DNA of 64,000 nucleotides from Prevotella sp. (GTDB taxonomy: Bacteria; Bacteroidota; Bacteroidia; Bacteroidales; Bacteroidaceae), in the NCBI GenBank assembly GCA_022769285.1, contig JALEKD010000005.1:1-64000 (forward strand). The letters are read 5' to 3'. The translations under genes were made by a program, and so were the position numbers. Each line of letters begins with the position of its first letter. Within the stretch, counting starts at the first letter, position 1. Positions 18,461 to 27,902 of the stretch are shown piece after piece. The notes under the pieces were generated by a model, which worked only from the letters and a program-made list of their open reading frames with translations, made no database searches and had not been told where the DNA came from.

Positions 18461-19771
18461 TTAGTTCTTCTGAATCCACTCCTTGGCCTCGTTGATGGCA
18501 TCGTTCAGCTCGTTGATGGCATCCATGGCCGCCTTGATTTTCAGCTCGGTCGCCTTGTCGTGGTTGTTGGCAAAGTCTACGAACTTGATGCTTCCCTCCT
18601 TGCAGGTGGTAAGCGCGCTGAGCGAGGCGTCCAGCTTGGTCTGTACGTCGGCTGCTACGGTGGGGTTATACTTATACAGATAAGCTATTACCGACTTGCT
18701 GTCGTAGTTGCTCTGCTCCAGATTGCCATAGAGGGCGTTCTTGATACTGATGATATTGTCATAGAAATCTTCGAACGACTTCTTGCTGTAAGGCGACTCG
18801 ATGTAGTCTGGCGAGTCGGGGCCCTCTTCGCCCTGCTCCGGACGACCTATGGCACAGCGGTACACCTGGCCCATCTTGGAGTTGGCCACTTCATCGCAGA
18901 TATTCATGCAGCCACCGTCCAGGATGGTACTGATAACACCACGCCAAGAAGTGTAGCTCTGTGTCTTGTTCAGAGTAAGCATGGCGTCGCCCGTGTAGGC
19001 ACCGTCAATGAGCAGTTCAAAACCGCGGTTGGTACAGCGGGCCACGTGGGTGGGGTTAGCCTGAGTGCCGAGCCATGCAGCCTCGAGCCAGCAGCAGTGG
19101 TCGTACAGGTCGCCGGCTACAGCAATGGCGAACTTGAGTTCCTGGGCACCGGTAACGTTGGGGTTCTTGGCTGCAAAGTCAGCATCGGTCTCCTTGCCCA
19201 GCAGGTCGGCTGTGGTGCGAGGAGCTCCGTTGCGAAAGAGGATGAACTCCAGTCCGTGGAAGCCCAGCGAGGAAGTCTCATCGTTGAGCGCGCTGACGGC
19301 GGCAATCTGCTGGTCAATCGTCTTGCCGCTCTCGAAGATGCTGGCGTATTGTGTGGCAAAGAAGGTGCCTAAGTCGGCACGGCTCAGAGGCCATGTGTCG
19401 ATGTGTGGGTCTATTCCGAATACTTCAGCAGGGCCATAGAGCCAAGCCTCAGACTTCTCCCACCAGGCGCGAGCCTCCAGGAACTTGTCGCAGGTGGTCT
19501 GTATCTGCGTCTCGGTCACACTACCGTTGGCCACAGATGCCTGCAGGCTCTGTACCAGCCCGAAGAACTCCTCGGTAGAGTTGGCCAGGTTGGTATAGGT
19601 AGGAAATACCACCTTGTTGATGTACTGCTGAGTTACACCCTCAAGCAGGGCGGTCTTCTCGTTCTCCTGTTGCTGTCCATTGCCCCCGTTGTCGTCCGAG
19701 CAAGAGGCAAAGGACACTGTCAGTGCCATGGCGGTGGCCACAGCAAAGGCGTAGCTTACAATCTTTTTCAT
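18461..19771 (-). CDS. imelysin family (peptidase M75-like) lipoprotein
   Basis: FASCSDDN lipobox; imelysin motif LGFHGLEFILF; RAWWEKSEAWLYGPAEVFGIDPHIDTWPL. Confidence 0.9.
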   Translation of the reverse strand: MKKIVSYAFAVATAMALTVSFASCSDDNGGNGQQQENEKTALLEGVTQQYINKVVFPTYTNLANSTEEFFGLVQSLQASVANGSVTETQIQTTCDKFLEARAWWEKSEAWLYGPAEVFGIDPHIDTWPLSRADLGTFFATQYASIFESGKTIDQQIAAVSALNDETSSLGFHGLEFILFRNGAPRTTADLLGKETDADFAAKNPNVTGAQELKFAIAVAGDLYDHCCWLEAAWLGTQANPTHVARCTNRGFELLIDGAYTGDAMLTLNKTQSYTSWRGVISTILDGGCMNICDEVANSKMGQVYRCAIGRPEQGEEGPDSPDYIESPYSKKSFEDFYDNIISIKNALYGNLEQSNYDSKSVIAYLYKYNPTVAADVQTKLDASLSALTTCKEGSIKFVDFANNHDKATELKIKAAMDAINELNDAINEAKEWIQKN

Positions 19772-19818
19772 CTTTAATAAAATAACTAATTTATGGGTTA
19801 TACTGATAATGGTGTCTG

Positions 19819-21141
19819 TTAGAGGAAGAAGCCCTGGTAAGCTATGCCGATAGAGACAGAGGGCTCGTTGTTGTAGCCAGCCTTGAGAAAGCGCTTAGAG
19901 TACTCGGCCTTGATGGCTATCTGGGGCACGGGGTAGTAGTTGATACCTGCGGCCATGCGCTTCTTGGCGGTATAGTCGAAGTGATTCTGGTTGGCACCGG
20001 GGATGTACGAGTTGTAGTACTCGTAACGGCCGAACACGTAGAACTTCTGGTTGTCGGCGCGTAGCTTAGCTATCTGCGAGAACACGTTGTAGCCAGCCTC
20101 GATGCCCACAGCTACAGCGTTCTTGCCCACAGGGGCTTTCTTGTAAGGCGAACTGCCGCCGGCGCTGTTAGCTTTGAGGTCGCTTATGCGTGCAGCATCG
20201 CCCAGGTAACCATAGTCAGCATTTCCGCGTACTATCCAGTTGTAGCGGTCGTAGCTGAAGTCGATGGCGCCGATGGCCAGAGTACCCTTGACACTCTTGT
20301 TAACCTGCCCGTCGGCCTCCATGTCGTGGGGGAAACTGTTGTGGAAAGTCTTGCCATAGTAGCCACTCAGGCCCACACGCAGACCAGGCAGTGTGTAGTT
20401 GTCTACCCGGGCAGCGAAACCATACTTGTTGGCTACCTTGAACTCAAAGGGCGACGTGGCGCCATTGTGAATCCAGGTGTCGCGGTCAAAGAGGAAGGCA
20501 TCCAGGCCAGCTAAGAACTGTAGTTCGTAGCGGAAGTCGCCCGAGCGGCCCCAGAAACTGATACCTGTATCGTGCCAGGTACAGGGCAGGATGGTGTTCT
20601 CGCCCTCGGGGCGGTAAACGGTGAAAAAGTTGAGCGGCTCGTGGTGCGCGTTGGTCAGTCCAACCGGTACCACGATGTGGCCCATCCTAACGTTGGCCCA
20701 GGGCGCAAAAGTCTTCTGTATCCAGAACTGCTCCAGCTCCACTTCACCGCCTTTCTCGGTCTCGGCTTCCCATTCGCCGCCCTCTTCCCATTCTTTCTCG
20801 ACAGATCCGCCAGAGCCGCCATGCTCAAACTCTATCTCGCTGGACATAGTCCAACCCTTGCCGAAGTCGTAGCTCAGGTAGACTACAGCATGGGGAATGT
20901 CAAAGCGGCCATGGCTGGGGTCGTTCTTGTATTGGCTGGGATTGCGGTAACGATACACGTTGTCGCTGTAGAAGTTACGTGACATGACGGCCTCGCCGTA
21001 GCCGCCGACGCTGAAACGGTGGCCCGAGGCGTGGGTGGTTACGCTGTCAAAGGCTGCTGTCTGGGCTGCTGCGGGCAGGACGCACAGACAGGTAAGCGCA
21101 CCGGCGCAGATACTGGCTCTCCAGGAAAAATCTCTTGTCAT
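19819..21141 (-). CDS. outer-membrane porin-like beta-barrel protein
   Basis: Signal peptide, FSVGGYGEAVMSRNFYSDN, MSSEIEFEHGGSGG, WIQKTFAPWANVRMGHIVVPVGLTN, aromatic C-terminus (IGIAYQGFFL). Confidence 0.8.
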   Translation of the reverse strand: MTRDFSWRASICAGALTCLCVLPAAAQTAAFDSVTTHASGHRFSVGGYGEAVMSRNFYSDNVYRYRNPSQYKNDPSHGRFDIPHAVVYLSYDFGKGWTMSSEIEFEHGGSGGSVEKEWEEGGEWEAETEKGGEVELEQFWIQKTFAPWANVRMGHIVVPVGLTNAHHEPLNFFTVYRPEGENTILPCTWHDTGISFWGRSGDFRYELQFLAGLDAFLFDRDTWIHNGATSPFEFKVANKYGFAARVDNYTLPGLRVGLSGYYGKTFHNSFPHDMEADGQVNKSVKGTLAIGAIDFSYDRYNWIVRGNADYGYLGDAARISDLKANSAGGSSPYKKAPVGKNAVAVGIEAGYNVFSQIAKLRADNQKFYVFGRYEYYNSYIPGANQNHFDYTAKKRMAAGINYYPVPQIAIKAEYSKRFLKAGYNNEPSVSIGIAYQGFFL

Positions 21142-21198
21142 CTTACGGAATAATAGGGTTATTAAAAAATGTTCACTTATCTAAAATTCTTTTGACTG

Positions 21199-21229
21199 CA
21201 AAGGTATTTCTATTATCCGTGATGGCCAA
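21199..21229 (-). promoter_or_regulatory. promoter of the porin gene cluster
   Basis: Minus strand TTG (21229-21227), 20-bp spacer, TACCTTTG (21206-21199). Confidence 0.7.
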
Positions 21230-21264
21230 TACCTAAAAAAAGGTAAAAACGGGAACCCCCGTAG

Positions 21265-21312
21265 ACGCAAAAAAGGCATCTGTACCCCTTTGTGGGTATC
21301 CAGATGCCTCTA
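21265..21312 (-). terminator. intrinsic terminator of rubrerythrin
   Basis: Minus strand AGGCATCTG...CAGATGCC then T6. Confidence 0.75.
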
Positions 21313-21353
21313 TGGGTAGAGCCGTGGCTGCAGCGGGCGGCCGTGGCGTGGCC

Positions 21354-21896
21354 TTAGATGTTGTCGGCCTTGATTTCAAAGTAGCTCTGAGGGTGGTTGC
21401 ATACCGGGCACACCTTAGGAGCCTGCTTGCCCACTACGATGTGGCCGCAGTTGCGGCAGATCCACACAGCGTCGCCCTCGCGCGAGAATACTACGGCATC
21501 CTCGATGTTCTGGAGCAGCTTGCGGTAGCGCTCCTCGTGGTGCTTCTCGATGGCAGCTACGCCCCGCATCTTGGCAGCTATCTCCACGAAGCCCTCCTCC
21601 TCGGCCTCCTGAGCCATGCGGTCGTACATGTCGGTCCACTCGTAGTTCTCGCCCTCAGCGGCAGCCTTTAGGTTGCTTACCGTGTCCTTGATGGCACCGC
21701 CCTCCAGGTACTTGAACCATATCTTGGCATGCTCCTTCTCGTTGTTGGCGGTCTCCTCGAAGAGGGCAGCTATCTGCTCGTAGCCATCTTTCTTGGCGCG
21801 CGATGCAAAGTAGGTGTACTTGTTACGGGCCTGCGACTCGCCGGCAAAGGCAGCCATCAGGTTTTTCTCAGTCTTGGTTCCTTTAAGTTCTTTCAT
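21354..21896 (-). CDS. rbr: rubrerythrin
   Basis: Ferritin-like di-iron domain ([19 protein letters not shown]) plus rubredoxin-like ICRNCGHIV...[12 protein letters not shown]. Confidence 0.95.
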   Translation of the reverse strand: MKELKGTKTEKNLMAAFAGESQARNKYTYFASRAKKDGYEQIAALFEETANNEKEHAKIWFKYLEGGAIKDTVSNLKAAAEGENYEWTDMYDRMAQEAEEEGFVEIAAKMRGVAAIEKHHEERYRKLLQNIEDAVVFSREGDAVWICRNCGHIVVGKQAPKVCPVCNHPQSYFEIKADNI

Positions 21897-21940
21897 AATC
21901 ATGTAGTGTTTAATGTATAATGTTTTTTCTGTTTCTGATG

Positions 21941-21972
21941 CAAAGTTAGTGTATTATCGATTATCGTCCAAA
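21941..21972 (-). promoter_or_regulatory. rubrerythrin promoter with palindrome centred on -33
   Basis: Minus strand TTTG (21972-21969), 20-bp spacer, TAACTTTG (21948-21941); IR ATTATCG-N6-CGATAAT at 21960-21979 and TCTATCGCTGGATAGA at 21981-21996. Confidence 0.7.
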
Positions 21973-22037
21973 CGATAATATCTATCGCTGGATAGAAAAA
22001 ATCTATGATTATGATAACGGCGGCGGTTTTATTTTCG

Positions 22038-22045
22038 TAACTTTG
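22038..22045 (+). promoter_or_regulatory. -7 box of oxyR (TAACTTTG)
   Basis: TAnnTTTG match upstream of a structured leader. Confidence 0.5.
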
Positions 22046-22132
22046 CAGCCAGTAGCCACTTTATAGTGGTGGCCTGTCCCGTGGCGATGGCTGCCTGGGA
22101 GCCAGCTATTATATATAATAAGGTATAGGACT

Positions 22133-23059
22133 ATGACATTACAGCAGATGGAGTATATTGTGGCGGTGTACAGGTTCCGCCACTTTGCCAAGGCGGCCGA
22201 GTATTGTGGGGTGACCCAGCCCACGCTGAGCGCCATGATACAGAAACTGGAGGCCGAGCTCGACATCAAGATATTCGAACGCTCCTCGCAGCAGGTGATA
22301 CCCACCGAGGTGGGTCGCAAGGTGGTGGAGCAGGCCTGGAAGGTGCTGGTGCGCGCCAACCGTATCAAGGACATTGTGCGCGAGGAGAAAGGCTCCTGTG
22401 AAGGCACCTTCCGCCTGGGCATACTGCCTACCATAGCCCCCTATCTGCTGCCCCGGTTCTTCACCCAGCTGGAACGCGAGCACCCGGAGACCGATATAAG
22501 GGTCATGGAGATGAAGACGGCCGACATCAAGCGGGCCCTGAGCCGGGGCGAGCTCGATGCGGCCATCTTAGTGAGCTTGGACGACATGGACAATTACGTC
22601 CAGACGCCGCTTTTCTACGAACAGTTCTTGGCCTATGTGTCGCGGGGCGACGCCCTGTACAGCCACCGGGCCATCAAGACGGCCGACCTGCATCACGAGT
22701 TCTTGTGGTTGCTGGACGAGGGGCACTGTTTCCGAGACCAGTTGGTCAAGTTCTGCAACCTACAGGCGGCTACCAGCAGCAAGCAGACCTACTCCTTAGG
22801 CAGCATAGAGACCTTTATGCGTATGGTAGAGGGTGGCCAGGGCGTAACCTTTATCCCCGAGTTGGCGCTGGAGCAGTTGTCGCCCGCCCAGCACGAGTTG
22901 GTGCGCCCCTTTGCCCTGCCCATACCCACCCGGCAGGTGGTGCTGCTCACCACTAAGACCTTTGTGCGTCACTCGGTGCTCAGCCTCATAGCCGAGGCCG
23001 TACGCACCCATGTGCCCGAGCGCATGCTTCACTTTAATAATACCGAGCAGCGCGTCTGA
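22133..23059 (+). CDS. oxyR: LysR-type peroxide sensor OxyR
   Basis: LysR HTH MTLQQMEYIVAVYRFRHFAKAAEYCGVTQPTLSAMIQKLE; GHCFRDQLVKFC keeps the two-cysteine spacing of E. coli OxyR GHCLRDQAMGFC. Confidence 0.9.
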   Translation: MTLQQMEYIVAVYRFRHFAKAAEYCGVTQPTLSAMIQKLEAELDIKIFERSSQQVIPTEVGRKVVEQAWKVLVRANRIKDIVREEKGSCEGTFRLGILPTIAPYLLPRFFTQLEREHPETDIRVMEMKTADIKRALSRGELDAAILVSLDDMDNYVQTPLFYEQFLAYVSRGDALYSHRAIKTADLHHEFLWLLDEGHCFRDQLVKFCNLQAATSSKQTYSLGSIETFMRMVEGGQGVTFIPELALEQLSPAQHELVRPFALPIPTRQVVLLTTKTFVRHSVLSLIAEAVRTHVPERMLHFNNTEQRV

Positions 23060-23100
23060 TGTGTCAGATACGCTGCCTATACATTATTATAAAATAGATT

Positions 23101-24384
23101 ATGATCCACTATAACCACCCATCACCCACCACCGTTTTTCTAAAGGCCGTCTTCGGCTCTCTAAAGACGGCTCCCAGCTTGCTAAAGATGGTCGCGGGCG
23201 CGCTCATGGTAGCCACAGGCTCGCTCATGACCGTTGCCGCCACCGCCGCCCCCCACTCTGGCCATTCCCGCACCACCATCAACACCTCCCTGCAGCACCT
23301 GGCCGAGCGGATGATGCGCGGCAAGCAGGGCAGCATAGTGGCCATAGACCCCGCCACGGGTGCCATTAAGTGTATGGTTAGCGCCTCGCCTCGGGGTGAT
23401 AGCCTCCAGCGCGCCGTGTCGGTAGCCTATTCACCCGGATCTACTTTCAAGGTGGCCCAGGCCATCGTCATGCTCTCCGAGGGAACCCTCAGCCCCACCA
23501 CACAGTACAGCTGTGCCCGCGGGTTTACCCAGGGCGGCATACACATAGGCTGCCATGCCCATACATCGCCCCGCGCCGTGGTGGGAGCCCTCGGCACATC
23601 GTGCAACGCCTTCTTCTGCAAGTCGTTTATGGACATGATAGGCAATGCCAAGTATCGCACGCGCGCCGAGGCCATAGACCGCTGGCATGCCTACATGAGT
23701 AGTTTCGGTCTGGGCCGTTGCTTAGGTACCGATGTGGGCCCCGAGGCTACGGGACTTATGCCCTCGGCAGACTATCTGAAGCGTGTACACGGCCAGTGGA
23801 CCCCGCAGACTATCATGTGGGTGGGCATGGGCCAGGGCGAGGTTACCGCCACGCCCATGCAGCTGTGCAACCTGGCCGCCGTGATAGCTAACCGCGGCTA
23901 CTACTACACGCCCCATCTCTGTAGGGCCACTCCGGACCACCCCATAGACTTGGCCTATAGGAGCAAGCACGTGGCCATGGGTACCCCGCAGGCTTACCAG
24001 ATTACCATACAGGGCATGCGTGCCGCCGTGGTTTCGGGCACGTGTGCCTCGATTAACCGTGCGGCTTACGCGATATGTGGCAAGACCGGCACGGCCGAGA
24101 ATGAGGGCGAGGACCACTCACTCTTCATCGGCTTTGCCCCCATGGACAAGCCCCGCATAGCCGTGGCTGTGGTGGTCGATAACGGGGGCTTCGGGGCCGA
24201 CATGGCGGCGCCCATGGCGTCGCTCATCATCGAGCGGTACCTTACCGGCCGGCTGCGCGAGTACTCTAAGTATCAGGTGGAGCACTGGGCCGGCCAGGCC
24301 GTGACACCCTATGTGCCGCCGACGGATACCGCCAAGGCGGTCAAGGCCCCAACGGCCAAGAAGCATAAAGCTCGGCATAAATAA
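23101..24384 (+). CDS. stand-alone penicillin-binding transpeptidase domain protein
   Basis: SPGSTFK (SxxK), SCN (SxN), CGKTGTAE (KTG); signal region of five 7-aa repeats; no obvious transglycosylase or dimerization domain. Confidence 0.85.
   Translation: MIHYNHPSPTTVFLKAVFGSLKTAPSLLKMVAGALMVATGSLMTVAATAAPHSGHSRTTINTSLQHLAERMMRGKQGSIVAIDPATGAIKCMVSASPRGDSLQRAVSVAYSPGSTFKVAQAIVMLSEGTLSPTTQYSCARGFTQGGIHIGCHAHTSPRAVVGALGTSCNAFFCKSFMDMIGNAKYRTRAEAIDRWHAYMSSFGLGRCLGTDVGPEATGLMPSADYLKRVHGQWTPQTIMWVGMGQGEVTATPMQLCNLAAVIANRGYYYTPHLCRATPDHPIDLAYRSKHVAMGTPQAYQITIQGMRAAVVSGTCASINRAAYAICGKTGTAENEGEDHSLFIGFAPMDKPRIAVAVVVDNGGFGADMAAPMASLIIERYLTGRLREYSKYQVEHWAGQAVTPYVPPTDTAKAVKAPTAKKHKARHK
23137..23241 (+). 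repeat. five tandem 21-bp (heptapeptide) repeats in the PBP signal region
   Basis: FLKAVFG SLKTAPS LLKMVAG ALMVATG SLMTVAA; related to the 21-bp units at 11859-11900. Confidence 0.7.
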
Positions 24385-24550
24385 GCGGTGACTGCTAAGC
24401 GTCCCCCTGCAGCAGTGACATCGGCCACGATAACGGCTATCCATAAAATGGGTGTATCGGTCGGCTTTATAATCATCGAGGCACCCTCTGTAGATATCTA
24501 CAGCGGAGTAAAGATTGACGGTACTTTACCCGCTGGTTAACAATATGATA

Positions 24551-24588
24551 GGTCAAGCCCCATCCTGCCATCAGGATGGGGCTTGACC
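24551..24588. terminator. strong shared hairpin between convergent genes
   Basis: GGTCAAGCCCCATCCTG-CCAT-CAGGATGGGGCTTGACC, perfect 17-bp stem; T tract weak. Confidence 0.6.
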
Positions 24589-24596
24589 GTTGCTAA

Positions 24597-26663
24597 CTAC
24601 TTGATGCAGTTCTGCGAAACAAACTTCTTGAACTCGGCTTGATAGCCATTAAACACGTTGATGTCTACTTCGCCCTTGATACCAGCCACGTGGCCATCGG
24701 GGCAGAGCTGCCAGTAAGCCAGGCGCACGTCGGGCTTGTACTCGCCGTAGCGGGCTATCCACACAGGATAGTGGCGCTTGATGTCGGGAGCGTAGGGCAG
24801 ATAGCGGTTAACAAACATCTGGCTGATGTACAGCACTGGAGCGGTGCCCGTGTGGCGCTCCACGATGCGTAGCCATGTGCCCACGCGCTGCCACAGTTCC
24901 GCCGGTCCGCCCATGCGCCGTATCTGCTGAGGCGAAGGCTCTACATCGAGCACCGGGGGCAGGTCGCCCTTGGTGAGGCGGGCGTAGCGGATGAAGTGGC
25001 GGGCCTGGGCCTGTGCTGGTGAGGTAGTAGAGAAGAAGTGGTAGCTACCCGTGCGCAGCCCGTGCTGGCGAGCCTGTCGGTAGTCGGCCGCATAGTAGCG
25101 GTTGCGCAGGCTGCTGCCCTCGGTGGCCTTGATGTAGATAAAGGAGATGGGGTAGTTGACCCGCCCGCTGATACGTTTGCGGCTGCTGTTGCCCAGATGG
25201 CTTATGCGCAGCTGGCTCCAGTCTATGCCGTACTTCTTGCGGCCTATCTCGTGCTGGAACCGCGATATGTCTATGCCGTAGATGCGGTCAGAGGTGTACA
25301 CCAGTCGCTCGCCGCGGTATACCCCGCGATGCCATTCGCCTACACGCAGTGAGGCGTTGAGCCCCGTCTGGCAGCCGAAGCCCTCCTTGCGGTCGGTGCG
25401 CCACTGGCCACTGTAGCTCAGACCACCGGGCTCGCGCAGAGTGCCGTGGCCGTTGGCCTGGGCACGGCTGTCCATATAGCCCGTGTACACCCGGCCCAAG
25501 GTGTCGCGCCGACTGCCGTAGTACAGCGTGTCGGCGCTGTACTTGCCATGGAGCACCATGCTGTCAGGATAGTAAGCCGTGCCCCAGCCCTGGCGCCGGC
25601 CCTTACGCCAGTAGCCGGCATAGGTGATGGTGCCCTTGCCACGGCTTATCCAGTAGCCCGTATAGCGGGCAGGCATGGTGCCGGCCCGGGCTATGAGCAG
25701 CCGGTGGGTAATGGGCAGGGTGGCGGCGGTGGCCATGCGCTGTGCGTAGCGCGCATAGTAGGTGGTGTAGGGGCCCATCAGCATGGCCTCGTCTATGCGG
25801 GTTATCCAGGGAAGCATACTGAGTGGTGCGGCGTCGGCCGGGGTAGTGCCCTCGGTGGTCTGCAGCAGCGTGTAGCCCCGCTTGGCATGCTGAGCCACGG
25901 TCTGGCAGCCCATGCGGTGTAGCTGGTGGCCGTCGGTGTAGATGACGGTGTAGCTGATGTGCTCGCTCACACTGATTTGGGCCTGTGGGCGTAGGGCCTG
26001 GCGTAGGGTGGCGAGCCGCTCGGCCAGTGTGCGTAGCTGGTCAGCCTGGTGGGCGGCGGCCTGGCGCAGGGTGGCAAGTTGCTCCTTGCGGCCCACGGTG
26101 TAGCTGGCTATGTCGTGGTAGCCCTCATCCTGTACACCGTGTACCTTGAGGTAGTAGTCCAGGTTGCCTATCTCGCGCTCCTGCTCGCGTATCTGCCGCT
26201 TCAGGGTATAACCGCCGTTGGCCTGGCCATCGCCCTGCCCATAGTAAGCCATCAGGGCTACGGTCAGGTCTATCTGTCGCTGTATCAGCAGGCTCAGCCC
26301 CGTGCTGTCGGTGCCATATACGGGTGTGGCGATGGGCGTGACCAGCCGGCCGAGGCACGAGGGGACGATGGCGTAGCGGTTGGCCCACACCGCGGGGGTG
26401 TACAGGGTATCGGTGGTCATGGGCTGCCAGCCCGTGCCCATGTGGTAGATGGTGTCGGCCCTCCGGGTGGCTAAGTTGGTTATCAGGGGCACCCGCCGGC
26501 CATTGACCGTCAGCGTGGTGGTACGTACCTGTTCTACCATAGCCACACTGCGGGCCCGGTAGGTATCGGCAGTCATGTGCCACCACCACGCGCCAAGGGC
26601 CGTGAGTGCTGCCACTATTATGATGATAAGGGTGCTTATGATAGTCTTTCTCTTCTGTGCCAT
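24597..26663 (-). CDS. membrane-anchored MORN-repeat protein with C-terminal GH25 lysozyme domain
   Basis: N-terminal TM; MORN-like GYWRKGRRQGWGTAYYPDG-type units; GIDISRFQ...FIYIKATEGSS...GSYHFF...PPVLDVE...PVWIARYG...YWQ GH25 motifs. Confidence 0.85.
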   Translation of the reverse strand: MAQKRKTIISTLIIIIVAALTALGAWWWHMTADTYRARSVAMVEQVRTTTLTVNGRRVPLITNLATRRADTIYHMGTGWQPMTTDTLYTPAVWANRYAIVPSCLGRLVTPIATPVYGTDSTGLSLLIQRQIDLTVALMAYYGQGDGQANGGYTLKRQIREQEREIGNLDYYLKVHGVQDEGYHDIASYTVGRKEQLATLRQAAAHQADQLRTLAERLATLRQALRPQAQISVSEHISYTVIYTDGHQLHRMGCQTVAQHAKRGYTLLQTTEGTTPADAAPLSMLPWITRIDEAMLMGPYTTYYARYAQRMATAATLPITHRLLIARAGTMPARYTGYWISRGKGTITYAGYWRKGRRQGWGTAYYPDSMVLHGKYSADTLYYGSRRDTLGRVYTGYMDSRAQANGHGTLREPGGLSYSGQWRTDRKEGFGCQTGLNASLRVGEWHRGVYRGERLVYTSDRIYGIDISRFQHEIGRKKYGIDWSQLRISHLGNSSRKRISGRVNYPISFIYIKATEGSSLRNRYYAADYRQARQHGLRTGSYHFFSTTSPAQAQARHFIRYARLTKGDLPPVLDVEPSPQQIRRMGGPAELWQRVGTWLRIVERHTGTAPVLYISQMFVNRYLPYAPDIKRHYPVWIARYGEYKPDVRLAYWQLCPDGHVAGIKGEVDINVFNGYQAEFKKFVSQNCIK

Positions 26664-26757
26664 GGTCAGTATGTGCTAAACGGCGGCGAATATATAAATA
26701 AAATGTGAGAACGGTTTATAAAAAGAAGAAAAAGCGTGGCCTTGGGGGTAGAAAACG

Positions 26758-26795
26758 TCGTAGGTGTTAGGGGCACCATGCCCGCTAACGCCTAC
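26758..26795 (-). terminator. hairpin downstream of aroC
   Basis: CGTAGGTGTTAGGGGC...GCCCGCTAACGCCTACG stem in minus reading. Confidence 0.5.
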
Positions 26796-26800
26796 GCAGC

Positions 26801-27877
26801 TTATAGATGTACCGTCTTGTTGAGCAGATACTGATCCAGTATCACCATGGCCGCCATAGACTCTACGATGGGCACGGCGCGTGGCAGTACGCACGGGTCA
26901 TGCCGTCCGCGCACTTGCAGTTGGGTGTCGTGGCCCGTTATGTCGACTGTCGGCTGAGGCCGCAGCAGTGTTGCCACGGGCTTGAAGGCTACGCGGAAGT
27001 AGATATCCTCGCCATTAGAGATGCCGCCCTGGATGCCGCCGCTATGGTTGGTAAGGGTGGCGATGTGGCCACTGCGGGCCGTAAAGATGTCGTTGACCTC
27101 GCTGCCACGGTGGCAGGCTCCGCTGAAGCCATCGCCATACTCAAATCCCTTGACGGCGTTGATACTGAGCATGGCGTTGCCTAACTGGGCGTGGAGTTTG
27201 CCAAACTCGGGCTCGCCCAGACCGACAGGACAGCCCTGGATAACACAGGTGATGACACCACCCACAGTATCGCCGTCGTTCTTTACCTGGAGTATCAGTT
27301 CCTCCATCTCGTGGGCCTTAAGAGGGTCGGGGCACCTCACGGGGTTGTCGTCTATGTGGCGGAAGTCGTAGGCATGGTAGTCGGGGCTCAGGCTGATGGT
27401 GCCGACCTGCGAGGTGTAAGCCGTAATGCTGATGCCAAACTGGCGTAGGGCCAACATGGCCAGCGTGCCGCCTACGCAGCGGCTGATGGTGATGCGGGCC
27501 GATGAGCGGCCACCGCCCCGGTGGTCGCGTATGCCATACTTATTATAATAGGTGTAGTCGGCATGCGAGGGACGGAACACCTGGCGCAGGTTGTCGTAGT
27601 CGTGCGAGTGCTGGTTGGTATTGCGTACCACGAAACCGATAGGGGCACCCGTGGACTGGCCCTCAAAGACACCGCTCAGCAGTTCTACGCGGTCGGCCTC
27701 GTGACGCTGGGTGGTGAGGCGGCTCTGCCCAGGCCGGCGACGGTCCAGCTGGTGCTGCACGAAGTCCATGTCGATGGCCACGCCAGCAGGATAACCGTCG
27801 ATAACACCGCCCACAGCCTCACCATGGCTCTCGCCAAAGGTGGTGAGGCGCAGTATATTGCCGAAAGTGTTGCTCAT
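26801..27877 (-). CDS. aroC: chorismate synthase
   Basis: [68 protein letters not shown]; start revised from 27976. Confidence 0.96.
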   Translation of the reverse strand: MSNTFGNILRLTTFGESHGEAVGGVIDGYPAGVAIDMDFVQHQLDRRRPGQSRLTTQRHEADRVELLSGVFEGQSTGAPIGFVVRNTNQHSHDYDNLRQVFRPSHADYTYYNKYGIRDHRGGGRSSARITISRCVGGTLAMLALRQFGISITAYTSQVGTISLSPDYHAYDFRHIDDNPVRCPDPLKAHEMEELILQVKNDGDTVGGVITCVIQGCPVGLGEPEFGKLHAQLGNAMLSINAVKGFEYGDGFSGACHRGSEVNDIFTARSGHIATLTNHSGGIQGGISNGEDIYFRVAFKPVATLLRPQPTVDITGHDTQLQVRGRHDPCVLPRAVPIVESMAAMVILDQYLLNKTVHL

Positions 27878-27902
27878 GTATAGTCTGTAATGGTGAGTAA
27901 GA

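Noticed and set aside
20745-20835. Glu/Gly/Trp-rich segment of the porin as a novel metal-binding loop
   Set aside because: Acidic loop segments are common in this type of Bacteroidetes barrel; nothing specific to support metal binding.
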